Source of the DNA: Burkholderia sp. IMCC1007
GTDB lineage: Bacteria; Pseudomonadota; Gammaproteobacteria; Burkholderiales; Burkholderiaceae
Direction of reading: 5' to 3'
Assembly: GCF_027257875.1 (NCBI RefSeq)
Contig: NZ_JAPVQY010000073.1
Location: 1 to 33,616, forward strand
DNA: 33,616 nucleotides
Every line of letters starts with the position of its first letter. The stretch's first letter is position 1. The notes beneath the pieces are model-generated. The model made no database searches and was not told the origin of the DNA. It saw nothing but the letters and a program-made list of their open reading frames with translations. The position numbers were made by a program, and so were the translations under genes. Below, one piece after another: positions 1-7,580 of this stretch.

Positions 1-280
1 GCATCCTGGTCGTCCTTCCGGAACAAGCTCCGCTACAAAGCGATCGCGCACGGCGCACGGGGCCACGTTCGAGGAAGTCGACGAAAGCGGTTCCACCCAG
101 TCCTGTTCGGCGTGCGGGTCGAAAGACAGCACGACGCGGCCGAAAGGTATCGCGGGACTGAGAATAAGAGAGTGGGCCTGCAGTGACTGTGGTGTCGAGC
201 ATGATCGAGATACCAACGCTGCGTTGAACATTCTCCGATGCGGACGTGCATCGCCAGGTGTGGGAATCCTCTGCCTTTAG
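1..280 (+). pseudogene. tnpB: TnpB (IS200/IS605-type) C-terminal remnant, frameshifted
   Basis: This is the C-terminal part of a TnpB RNA-guided nuclease; the rest lies left of the window. Bases 1-52 encode SWSSFRNKLRYKAIAHG in frame 1. The family sequence resumes in frame 2 with ATFEEVDESGSTQ, then the zinc finger (CSACG and CSDCG pairs) and the last RuvC motif HDRDTNAALNIL, ending in TAG at 278-280. The two halves join perfectly if one copy of the 7-bp tandem repeat GCGCACG GCGCACG at 46-59 is removed, so the gene was probably broken by that duplication. The zinc-finger cysteines and the RuvC-III aspartate are intact. Seen: frame change, motifs and duplication. Known: the zinc finger and RuvC layout of TnpB. 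Inferred: inactive remnant. A sequencing error is less likely, because a 7-base duplication is not a homopolymer slip. Confidence 0.85.
46..59. repeat. 7-bp tandem duplication disrupting tnpB
   Basis: GCGCACG occurs twice head to tail (46-52 and 53-59). Deleting either copy restores the continuous TnpB reading frame AIAHGATFEEV. The duplication is therefore the likely inactivating event. Confidence 0.8.
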
Positions 281-297
281 GCGGACGAGGACGTCAA
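264..297 (+). ncRNA. Omega-RNA-like 3' scaffold and IS right end (degenerate)
   Basis: The stretch overlaps the tnpB stop codon and has the layout GAATCC - stem - TTTA - stem - GAGGACGTCAA. It resembles the right end of IS200/IS605 elements, where a hairpin followed by a terminal TCAA forms the 3' end of the guide (omega) RNA. The inner stem GCC/GGC and outer stem CCTC/GAGG are present, but the right arm carries extra bases, so the hairpin is imperfect. By analogy, the element ends near 297 and the following bases would be the guide. Family placement comes from memory of such ends and the RNA is not shown to be expressed. Confidence 0.5.
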
Positions 298-376
298 GAA
301 GCGGAACTCCCGGAAAGGTCGCGCGCGCGCCGGGCGGTGACCCGCTCCGGCCGCGCGGCGGCGTCACGCAGCGGCG

Positions 377-1960
377 TCAGGCATTCCACCATACGTGCTC
401 GGCGAACATGAAGCCCATCATCCCGCCCGTCGGGATCGAACCGAGGCCCGCGAGCCGCTTGTCGTATCCGTCGAGGAAGCTGATGAACGCCGGAATGCCG
501 ACCCGGCCCTGCTGCGCGACGATCACCTGCATCTCGCCGTACATCTGCTTGCGCTTCGCGTCGTCGGTTTCCGAACGCGCGGCGAGCAGCAGCTGGTCGA
601 ACTTCGCGTTCTTCCAGCCCGACTCGTTCCACGCCGCGTCCGACTTGAAGAACTGCGTGAACAGCACGTCGGCGCTCGAGCGCGGGTTGATGTTGCCGAA
701 CGTCAGCGGGTGCTTCATCCAGTGGTTCGACCAGTAGCCGTCGGGCGACGCGCGGTTGACCTGCAGGTTCAGCCCGATCTTCTGGCCGGCCTGCTGCAGC
801 AGCACGGCCATTTCGATCGACCCGTTCGCGTCGGACGTCGCATAGACCGGCGGCAGCGCCGCGCCCAGCGCGCCCGCCTTCTGGAGCAGGAATTTCGCCT
901 TGTCCGGATCGTACGGCCGCTGCGGCACCGACGGGTTGAAGTAGCGATGCCCCGGCGGAATCGGCTGGTCGTTGCCGACCACCGAGTAGCCGCGGAACAC
1001 CGCCGAGCGGATCTGCTCGCGATCGAACAGGTACTTCATCCCTTCGACGAAATCGGGGTTCGAGACGATCGGGTTGTCGCTGCGCATGATCAGGTCGGTA
1101 TAGAGCCCCGACTTCGTTTCCTTCAGCGCATAGCCGGGCGTCGATGAAACCCGCTGCGTCGAGCGCGGATCGATCGCGTTGATCAGGTGCACGTCGCCCG
1201 ACAGCAGCGCGTTCAGGCGCGCGGCGCTGTCGCTGATGCCGATCAGCTCGATCTGGTCGAGGTACGGCATGCCCGGCTTGAAGTAGCTGTCGTTGCGCAC
1301 GCCGACGGTCGACACGCCGGGCTTGAACGATTTCAGCTTGTACGGGCCGCAGCCGATGCCGGTCGCGAAGTCGGTCGTGCCGTCCTTCGTGATCACGAGC
1401 TGCGGCGTCGCGAGTATCACCGGCAGGTCCGCGTTCGCGGTGGCGAGCACGAGCGTGACTTCGTCCGGGCCGCTCGCCTTCGCGTCGCTGAACTGGTCGG
1501 CGAGCGCCTTGACCTTCGACGCGGTGGCCGGGTTCTTGTGACGCATCAGCGAGAACACGACGTCGGCCGGGCCGACGGGCTTGCCGTCGTGGAACGTGAC
1601 GCCCTTGCGCAGCTTGATGATCCACGTCTTCGCATCGGTCGTCTGCAGCGATTCGGCGAGGTTCATCTGCGGCGTCAGGCTCGCATCGAGCTGCGTGAGG
1701 CCGCTGTAGAACATGAAGAAGCGGATGTAGTCGGCGCCCGTCGAGCCCTTGGCCGGATCGAGCGTATCGGCCGTCGAACTCGATTCGTTCGCGACCCGGA
1801 TCTTGCCGCCGCGTTTCGGCGCGGGCGCGGCGAAGGCCGGCTGCGCGCCCATCAGCAGTCCGCCGCCACCGGCGGCCATCATGCCGCTCGCCGCCATGAT
1901 CTTCATCATGTCGCGGCGCGTCAAGCCACCCGTGCCGCCGTTGTCGATATCGTCGCTCAT
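377..1960 (-). CDS. ABC transporter substrate-binding protein, family 5 (peptide/opine type), Tat-exported
   Basis: 527 residues. It should bind a peptide-like or other small ligand in the periplasm and deliver it to a Dpp/Opp-like ABC permease. The N-terminus carries a twin-arginine signal (TRRDMMKIMAASG, then AFAA as the probable cleavage site near residue 40). SBP_bac_5 features follow: a TADTLDPAKG start, WIIKLRKGVTFHDGKPVGPADVVFS, and the DPDKAKFLLQKAG segment. The ATG at 1960 was chosen because it starts the Tat signal and has AGGAG nine bases upstream; the open frame extends further but is non-coding in character. No permease or ATPase gene is adjacent: its 3' side abuts an IS remnant only 80 bp away and its 5' side is non-coding. 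It may be an orphan SBP or an operon cut by the insertion. Ligand unknown. Confidence 0.92.
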   Translation of the reverse strand: MSDDIDNGGTGGLTRRDMMKIMAASGMMAAGGGGLLMGAQPAFAAPAPKRGGKIRVANESSSTADTLDPAKGSTGADYIRFFMFYSGLTQLDASLTPQMNLAESLQTTDAKTWIIKLRKGVTFHDGKPVGPADVVFSLMRHKNPATASKVKALADQFSDAKASGPDEVTLVLATANADLPVILATPQLVITKDGTTDFATGIGCGPYKLKSFKPGVSTVGVRNDSYFKPGMPYLDQIELIGISDSAARLNALLSGDVHLINAIDPRSTQRVSSTPGYALKETKSGLYTDLIMRSDNPIVSNPDFVEGMKYLFDREQIRSAVFRGYSVVGNDQPIPPGHRYFNPSVPQRPYDPDKAKFLLQKAGALGAALPPVYATSDANGSIEMAVLLQQAGQKIGLNLQVNRASPDGYWSNHWMKHPLTFGNINPRSSADVLFTQFFKSDAAWNESGWKNAKFDQLLLAARSETDDAKRKQMYGEMQVIVAQQGRVGIPAFISFLDGYDKRLAGLGSIPTGGMMGFMFAEHVWWNA

Positions 1961-2759
1961 CCGAACTGCTCCTGACTGTAGAAAGTGGGTCCTGGGGTCC
2001 AGCGTGGTTCTCGAATCCCGTCGCGCCCGCGTGCTGGTGGCGGGCGTAACGTCGTGCACATGCAATTCATTTAAGCATCGCCAAAATGCGGGTTGTCGCG
2101 ATTCGAGGCGCCCGCACGATACGAATCGATCGTTTTGGGCCGCCTGCGCAGCATGATTTGCTGCGTGCGCGCACCTGTCGGCGTTTGCCCGATGCGGTGT
2201 CGCGGTGGCCGCGTAACCCGTGCCGATACAGGAAATCGTAAAGCCGCGGGTGCCGCAGATTGCGCCGACAAAATTGCCGGTTCGGCATCCGGCGCGCGTT
2301 TGGGTCGCGCAAACCGCATGTTTGTGTCGAATGCGGGCCGGCATGCCGGCGACGGGCGAAACGAGCCGCTCGTCGCGGCCGGCGGGCGCGCGCACTTGCG
2401 TCAGCGGACGCTCGTCGCGACGGCGCGTCGCGCATGAAAGCTCGGAAGAATGCCGCTCGATCGGAGCGGCTTTGCGGGAACGCAGGAAGATGACGCGGCT
2501 GCCCGGAAACCGGGCGCGCAAGCCGTCGAGACGTCACGAGTCGTGATCGCTAGCGGCGGCACGTCCGTCACCGGCTCGTCCGTCACCGGCATGTCCGCCA
2601 CCGGCACGTGCGTCGCCGGCACGTGCGTCTCCGGCACGTCCGTCACCGGCACATCCGTCACCGGCATGTCGGCGCGCACGCCCGGCCGGTTCCGGCACGG
2701 CCCGAAGGAGGCGCGATGATGCGTTGGCTGCGTGCGAGCGACGCGAAGCCGTCAGTCAC
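1961..2759. other. 800-bp intergenic region with palindromes and a tandem repeat
   Basis: No convincing gene. It should contain the promoter of the solute-binding protein. Visible structure: an inverted repeat CGATTCG-N16-CGAATCG (2099-2128), a hairpin CGCAGCA-TGATT-TGCTGCG (2147-2165), a 14-bp perfect palindrome GCCGGCATGCCGGC (2337-2350), and the 15-bp tandem repeat listed separately. Open frames across it are arginine-rich or repeat-driven and have no recognisable domain. Confidence 0.6.
2558..2672. repeat. 15-bp tandem repeat, seven full copies plus a partial
   Basis: The unit GGCACGTCCGTCACC repeats at 2558, 2573, 2588, 2603, 2618, 2633 and 2648, with a partial copy at 2663. Copies differ by one to three bases; copies 1 and 6 are identical. 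The period is five codons, so any open frame across it encodes a pentapeptide repeat (VPVTD-like on minus, GTSVT-like on plus), but no start or domain supports translation. It behaves as a minisatellite between the solute-binding protein and the chemoreceptor. Confidence 0.95.
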
Positions 2760-4298
2760 TCACGCAGCCAGCCGGAACACCGATACGGCGGCCCGCAAGC
2801 GCGCGGCCTGCTCGTCCAGCGACGCTGCGGCGGCCGCCGCCTGCTCGACGAGCGCGGCGTTCTGCTGGGTGACTTGGTCCATTTGCGCGACCGCCAGCCC
2901 GATCTGTTCGATGCCGGTGCTTTGCTCGGCCGATGCCGCCGAAATCTCGCCCATGATGTCGGCCACGCGGTCGATCGAGCGGACGATGTCCGTCATGCGC
3001 GCGCCGGCCGTCTCGACGATTCGGCTGCCGCTGCCCGCCCGCTCGACCGACGCGTCGATCAAGCCCTTGATGTCCTTCGCGGCCGCGGCGCTGCGTTGCG
3101 CGAGCGAGCGCACTTCCGACGCGACGACGGCGAAGCCGCGCCCTTCGTCGCCGGCTCGCGCCGCTTCGACCGCGGCATTGAGCGCGAGAATATTGGTCTG
3201 GAATGCGATGCTTTCGATGACGACCGTAATGTCGGCGATCCGCACCGACCCATCCGAAATCTGCCGCATCGTTTCGACGACCTCCTGCACCGCGGCGCCG
3301 CCGAGTTCGGTCGCCTCCTTCGCTTGCGTCACGAGCGCATTCGCCTGGCGTGCATTGTCGGCGTTCTGTTTGACCGTCGACGTGATCTGCTCCATGCTCG
3401 CGGCCGTTTCCTGCAGCGACGCGGCCTGCTGCTCGGTGCGCTGCGACAGATCGAGATTGCCTTGCGCAATCTCGCCGGTGCCGACGGCAATCGAGTGGGT
3501 CGTGGTCTGGATCTCGGCGATGGTCTCGGCCAGCCGCGCCTTCATGTCGCCCAGCGCGACGAGCAGGCTGCCGGGCGCGGCGTGGGTCGTATCGAACTGC
3601 ACATCCAGTTCGCCGGCGGCGATACGGGCGGCGATCCGCGTCGCATGCGCCGGCTCCCCGCCGAGCGTCCGTTTGACGCTGCGCAGTACGCCCCACGCGA
3701 TCGCCGCGAGCGCCGCGGCGATCACGAGCGTGACGGCGCCGAGCACCATCGCGAGCCGGGTAAACGCGGCATTGATGTCGTCGTAGAAGAATCCCGTGCC
3801 GATCCACCAGTCCCAGTCCGGAATCGCGACCACGCCCTGGAGCTTCGGCTCGACGTCGGCGTCGGGGCTGCGCTTGACCAGCACGTCGACGAGCGCGAAA
3901 TGCGCTTGCGCCATGCCCGCGCGGTACGCTTCGCTATCCGTCAGGCCGCTGGTCGTGCGGTTGCCCTTCGCGCGCGTGCCGATGAAATTCGCGTTCGGAT
4001 GCACGAGGTTGACGCCGTGGGCCGTCGTGACCCAGAAGTAGCTCTTCGAATTCGCGTTGAGCGCCGCCAGCGCGGCCTTGGCCTGCTGCTGCGCCTGCTC
4101 CTGCGTGAGCGTGCCGTTCGTCTGCATCGCGCGATACGAATCGACCAGATGCTCGGCCTTGGTCAGCAGGATGACGAGCTCTTCGCGGCGGCTGTCGATC
4201 AGCGCGTCGCGCAGCGTGTGCAGCGACAACGCGGCGAGCAATACGATGCCGAGCAGCGCCGCGGCGACGAGCATCAGCAGTTTCGTGGACAACTTCAT
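2760..4298 (-). CDS. Methyl-accepting chemotaxis protein with single Cache domain
   Basis: 512 residues. A transmembrane chemoreceptor that signals to CheW/CheA. Layout: TM1 (about 5-27); a periplasmic sCache_2-like domain (about 35-185) with the SYFWVTTAHG...VHPNANFIG segment; TM2 (about 190-212); HAMP (from about 215, ending near IAAGELDVQF); and a cytoplasmic signalling domain with the highly conserved tip NAAVEAARAGDEGRGFAVVASEVRSLAQRSAAAAKDIK in two overlapping stretches. No C-terminal NWETF-type CheR tether is seen. Start: ATG at 4298 with GAGG upstream is preferred over an in-frame TTG at 4313. A sigma-28-like promoter sits 35 bp upstream, so co-regulation with motility is likely. The ligand is unknown; sCache_2 receptors often sense small carboxylates (family knowledge, not shown here). 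Confidence 0.95.
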   Translation of the reverse strand: MKLSTKLLMLVAAALLGIVLLAALSLHTLRDALIDSRREELVILLTKAEHLVDSYRAMQTNGTLTQEQAQQQAKAALAALNANSKSYFWVTTAHGVNLVHPNANFIGTRAKGNRTTSGLTDSEAYRAGMAQAHFALVDVLVKRSPDADVEPKLQGVVAIPDWDWWIGTGFFYDDINAAFTRLAMVLGAVTLVIAAALAAIAWGVLRSVKRTLGGEPAHATRIAARIAAGELDVQFDTTHAAPGSLLVALGDMKARLAETIAEIQTTTHSIAVGTGEIAQGNLDLSQRTEQQAASLQETAASMEQITSTVKQNADNARQANALVTQAKEATELGGAAVQEVVETMRQISDGSVRIADITVVIESIAFQTNILALNAAVEAARAGDEGRGFAVVASEVRSLAQRSAAAAKDIKGLIDASVERAGSGSRIVETAGARMTDIVRSIDRVADIMGEISAASAEQSTGIEQIGLAVAQMDQVTQQNAALVEQAAAAAASLDEQAARLRAAVSVFRLAA

Positions 4299-4332
4299 GC
4301 GGGGGCCTCGCAATATTAACCGTTCGGTACAG

Positions 4333-4359
4333 ATATCGGCCCCGGCGGCCCGAGCTTGA
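4333..4359 (-). promoter_or_regulatory. Sigma-28 (FliA)-type promoter for the chemoreceptor
   Basis: On the minus strand TCAA (4359-4356) is followed by exactly 15 bases and then GCCGATAT (4340-4333). The enterobacterial FliA consensus is TAAA-N15-GCCGATAA, so the match is one mismatch in each element with ideal spacing. Transcription would start about 25-30 bases before the ATG at 4298. A palindrome GGTAATTACC (4373-4382) lies just upstream. Confidence 0.75.
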
Positions 4360-4475
4360 ACGACTCAATATTGGTAATTACCCTCGTTTCGTCCGCTGAT
4401 CGAACGCAAGAGGGGACGCGGCCATCCCGGCTGCCTCCCCTCGCGCATCTCGACGAATCGGCCGGCGCAGGCGGC

Positions 4476-5144
4476 TTACAGCCCGAGCTGCGTCGCGAGA
4501 TGGCCGATGTCGGACACTTCGTAATAGTTGTAGAACGGCGTGCCCGGCTCGTGGCCGCGGTTCACGAACGCCTTGTGCTTGATCCCCAGATCCTCGGCGG
4601 TCATCAGGTCGTAGCGCAGGCTCGACGACACGTGCAGCACGTCCTCCGGCTTGCAGCCGAGCTTGTCGAACATGTATTCGAAGCCCTGCATGCGCGGCTT
4701 GTACGACTGCGCCTGCTGCGCGGTGAACACCGCATGGAACGGCGCGCCGAGCTTGTCGACGTTGCTCATGATCTGCTCGTCCATCGCGTTCGACAGGATC
4801 ACCAGCTTGTACTTCGTCGCCAGCCGCGACAGCCCGGCCGGCACGTCCGGATGCGGGCCCCACGTCGGCACCGCGTGATAGAAACGCTCGGCCTCGGCTT
4901 CGTCGAACTTCACGCCGACCCGCGCACAGGTGCGGCGGATCGCGTTGACGACGACGTCGCGGTACGGTTTCCACGCGCCGAGCACCTCGTCGAGCCGATA
5001 GGCGGCGAACGCGCGCACGAAGTCTTCCATCGCGACGGGCGACAGCCGGCCCGCATAGATTTCGCGCGCCGTCTCGGCCATCCGGAAATGGGTCAGCGTG
5101 CCGTAGCAGTCGAAAGTGATGAACTTCGGTTCAAACTGGATCAT
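4476..5144 (-). CDS. HAD-superfamily hydrolase, 2-haloacid dehalogenase type II-like
   Basis: 222 residues, the usual length for type II HAD enzymes. The nucleophile motif FITFDCYGTLTHF places Asp12 as catalytic; ILSNAMD is motif II and the lysine of QSYKPRMQGFEYMF is motif III. Motif IV reads HVSSSLRYDLMTAEDLG. In true L-2-haloacid dehalogenases this loop is VSSNxWD; here the Asn is Ser, so dehalogenase activity is doubtful and another small-molecule phosphatase or hydrolase role is possible. Start: ATG at 5144 has AGGA eight bases upstream; the longer frame to 5204 lacks support. It stands alone on the minus strand, divergent from the acetyltransferase gene. Confidence 0.85.
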   Translation of the reverse strand: MIQFEPKFITFDCYGTLTHFRMAETAREIYAGRLSPVAMEDFVRAFAAYRLDEVLGAWKPYRDVVVNAIRRTCARVGVKFDEAEAERFYHAVPTWGPHPDVPAGLSRLATKYKLVILSNAMDEQIMSNVDKLGAPFHAVFTAQQAQSYKPRMQGFEYMFDKLGCKPEDVLHVSSSLRYDLMTAEDLGIKHKAFVNRGHEPGTPFYNYYEVSDIGHLATQLGL

Positions 5145-5610
5145 GGTGCGTCCTGTCGGTGTGAAGCCCCGGCAGGGCCGGGGACGGGCTGGGTTCAACG
5201 ACATTGAATCAAGGCAAAAAATCGTTCGGGCATCGTTCGGCGCCGCTCAAAACGCAGAATCGCCGCGTGTTGCCCGGCGCGTGCAGCACGATGTGCGGCG
5301 CGTTCCGTTCGGCGCGGCCGGGCCGGCCGGCGGGCTTGCCGCCACCCGGGCGGAGCGTGCCGGCCGGTGCGGCCTGCAGGCAAGCGGCAGCGACACCGTG
5401 CATGAATCGTAGTGCCGTTCCCACAGCAGGAGCTGTCGGATTGGCGGGCCGCGCCGGCACGTTCCGCGCGTTCGTTCGCGCCGATCGAGCGGGTTTGCAT
5501 CGATCGCGCGCAAGCGGCCGCCGCGGCCCGAAAACAGGCGAATCGTCCTATCCGCGCCGCCGAGGCGCTGGCAGAGTCGACCTGTCATTCCCACCCATCC
5601 GGAGTCCGGC
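5145..5610. other. Divergent intergenic region, no gene seen
   Basis: It separates the HAD hydrolase (minus) from the acetyltransferase (plus) and should hold both promoters. A short direct repeat, ATCGTTCGG (5221-5229 and 5233-5241), is the only clear structure. Frames through it are arginine/proline-rich with no recognisable domain. Confidence 0.5.
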
Positions 5611-6471
5611 GTGTCCGACCTCAATCCTTCCCGCACGCTTACCTATCGCCCGTTCACCGAAACGGACCTGCCCGCCGCGCATCGTCTGTCGGAAGCCGTC
5701 AAGTGGCCGCACCGGCTCGACGACTGGCGCTTCGCGCTCCAGCTCGGCAGCGGCTTCGTCGCCGAAGATGAATCCGGCGTCGTCGGCACCGCGCTCGGCT
5801 GGCCCTTCGGCGACGCGCACGCATCGCTCGGCATGGTCATCGTGTCGCCCGAGCACCAGGGCCGCGGCATCGGCCGCGAACTGCTCGCGCGCGTCGTCGA
5901 CAGCCTCGGCGCGCGCACGATCTTCCTGCATGCGACGCCTTCCGGCGAGCCGCTCTATGTGAAATTCGGCTTCGAAGCGATCGGCACGATCGACCAGCAC
6001 CAGGGCGCCGCGTTCCAGCCGCCGCTGATCTCGCTGCCGCCCGGCGAGCGCCTGCGCCCGCTCGGCACCAACGACGGGCCGCGCCTCGCGGCGCTCGCGT
6101 CGCGTGCGGCCGGCTATCCGCGCGACGCCGTGATCGACGCACTGCTCGGCGTCGCGAACGGCATCGCGCTCGACCGCGACGGCGAGCTGCTCGGCTTCGC
6201 GCTGTTCCGCCGCTTCGGCCGCGGCCACGTGATCGGGCCGGTGGTCGCGCCCGACGCGCTGCGCGCGCAGGCGCTGATCAGTCACTGGCTCGCGCTGCAC
6301 GAAGGGATGTTCGTGCGGCTCGACGTGCCAGGCGACAGCGGGCTGTCGGACTGGCTGCAAGGGCTCGGGCTGCCGCGCGTCGATACCGTCGTCGCGATGG
6401 CGCGCGGCGCGGCGCCCGCGCGCGATCCGGCGCTGCGCGCGTTCGCGATCGTAAATCAGGCGCTCGGTTGA
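5611..6471 (+). CDS. GNAT-family N-acetyltransferase, two GNAT-like domains
   Basis: 286 residues. The first domain (about 8-135) is a typical acetyl-CoA-binding GNAT fold: the LGMVIVSPEHQGRGIGRELLARV stretch contains the Q/R-x-x-G-x-G/A acetyl-CoA loop (QGRGIG), and SGEPLYVKFGFEAIG is the C-terminal GNAT strand. The second half (about 140-286) looks like a degenerate second GNAT domain with a GELLGFALFRRFGRGHVIGPVVA strand pair. The GTG start at 5611 has GGAG eight bases upstream. The stop lies 12 bp before the ghrA-like gene, so the two are probably co-transcribed. Acceptor substrate unknown. Confidence 0.88.
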   Translation: MSDLNPSRTLTYRPFTETDLPAAHRLSEAVKWPHRLDDWRFALQLGSGFVAEDESGVVGTALGWPFGDAHASLGMVIVSPEHQGRGIGRELLARVVDSLGARTIFLHATPSGEPLYVKFGFEAIGTIDQHQGAAFQPPLISLPPGERLRPLGTNDGPRLAALASRAAGYPRDAVIDALLGVANGIALDRDGELLGFALFRRFGRGHVIGPVVAPDALRAQALISHWLALHEGMFVRLDVPGDSGLSDWLQGLGLPRVDTVVAMARGAAPARDPALRAFAIVNQALG

Positions 6472-6483
6472 GCGGTACGCACG

Positions 6484-7410
6484 ATGAGCTTTCTCTACAA
6501 GGCCGACCCGGTGCGCGGCGCGCAATGGGCGCAGCGTTTCGCGCAACGCGCGCCCGATCTTCCGTTCCGGATCTGGCCGGACATCGGCGACGCTGAAGCC
6601 GTCCGGTATCTCGCCGCGTGGCAGCCGCCCGACGATCCGGTCGCGCTGCTGCCGAATCTCGAAGTCGTGTTCTCGGTGGGCGCCGGCATCGATCAGTTCG
6701 ACCTGTCGTCCGTGCCCGTCCATATCCCGGTCGTGCGGATGATCGAGCCCGGCATCGTCGAAGGGATGGTCGAGTACGTGACGCAGGCCGTGCTGACGAT
6801 CCACCGCGACCTGTTCGACTATGCAGCGCAGCAGCGCGACCAGGTGTGGCGCGACAAACCCGTGCGCGCGGCCGCGTCGCGCCGCATCGGCGTGCTCGGG
6901 CTCGGCTCGCTCGGGCAGGCCGTGCTCGACATGCTGCGCCGCTTCGGCTTCCCGTGCGCGGGCTGGAGCCGCACGTCGCGCTCGCTCGACGGCATCGACT
7001 GCTACGCGGGCGACGCGGGGCTCGACGCGTTCCTCGCGCGGACCGACATCCTGATCTGCCTGCTGCCGCTCACCGACAGCACGCGCGGGCTGCTCGGCGC
7101 GCGCGTGTTCGATGCGCTGCCGGCCGGCGCGTCGCTCGTGCAGGTCGGGCGCGGCCCGCAGCTCGACGACGCCGCGTTGCTCGCGGCGCTCGCGAGCGGC
7201 CGGCTCGACAGCGCGATCCTCGACGTGACGGACCCCGAACCGTTGCCGGCGGGCCATCCGTTCTGGACGCATCCGCGCATCCGCATCACGCCGCACATCG
7301 CCAGCGCGACGCGGCCCGACACGGCCGTCGACGCCGTACTCGCGAACCTCGCGCGCCATCGTGCGGGCCAGCCGATGATCGGCGTCGTCGATCGCGTGCG
7401 TGGTTACTGA
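6484..7410 (+). CDS. ghrA: Glyoxylate/hydroxypyruvate reductase A-type 2-hydroxyacid dehydrogenase
   Basis: 308 residues, close to the E. coli GhrA length. NAD(P)H-dependent reduction of glyoxylate or hydroxypyruvate is the family role. The Rossmann motif GVLGLGSLGQ begins near residue 136. The catalytic triad of D-2-hydroxyacid dehydrogenases is visible: Arg in VQVGRGPQLDD, Glu in DVTDPEPLP and His in ITPHIASATRP. The N-terminal half contains the substrate loop VGAGIDQFDL. ATG at 6484, 12 bp after the acetyltransferase stop, suggests an operon. The exact substrate could be another 2-keto acid. Confidence 0.9.
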   Translation: MSFLYKADPVRGAQWAQRFAQRAPDLPFRIWPDIGDAEAVRYLAAWQPPDDPVALLPNLEVVFSVGAGIDQFDLSSVPVHIPVVRMIEPGIVEGMVEYVTQAVLTIHRDLFDYAAQQRDQVWRDKPVRAAASRRIGVLGLGSLGQAVLDMLRRFGFPCAGWSRTSRSLDGIDCYAGDAGLDAFLARTDILICLLPLTDSTRGLLGARVFDALPAGASLVQVGRGPQLDDAALLAALASGRLDSAILDVTDPEPLPAGHPFWTHPRIRITPHIASATRPDTAVDAVLANLARHRAGQPMIGVVDRVRGY

Positions 7411-7580
7411 CGCACCGGCGCACGCAGACGGCCCCGCGGGGCGCGCAGCAGAAAATGCCGAAGCGCCCCGCACAAACGCCGCGTTCATACGTTTCAGACT
7501 GCAAATTGAAGACGCGTGCGGATTTCTCGCCCGGTAGCATGAACGCATCGCTGACACCCCGACGAGAGTCCCGCCCCGCC

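Noticed and set aside
2401..2719. Small proteins with pentapeptide repeats on either strand across the 15-bp array
   Set aside because: The repeats arise from the period being a multiple of three; no ribosome site or domain supports either frame.
7431..7442. GCCCCGCGGGGC palindrome after ghrA as a terminator
   Set aside because: A 12-bp palindrome with little room for a loop and no T tract; expected by chance at this GC content.
5548..7557. Long minus-strand open frame opposite the acetyltransferase and ghrA genes
   Set aside because: Low-complexity Arg/Ala/Glu composition and no domain; antisense to two well-supported genes.
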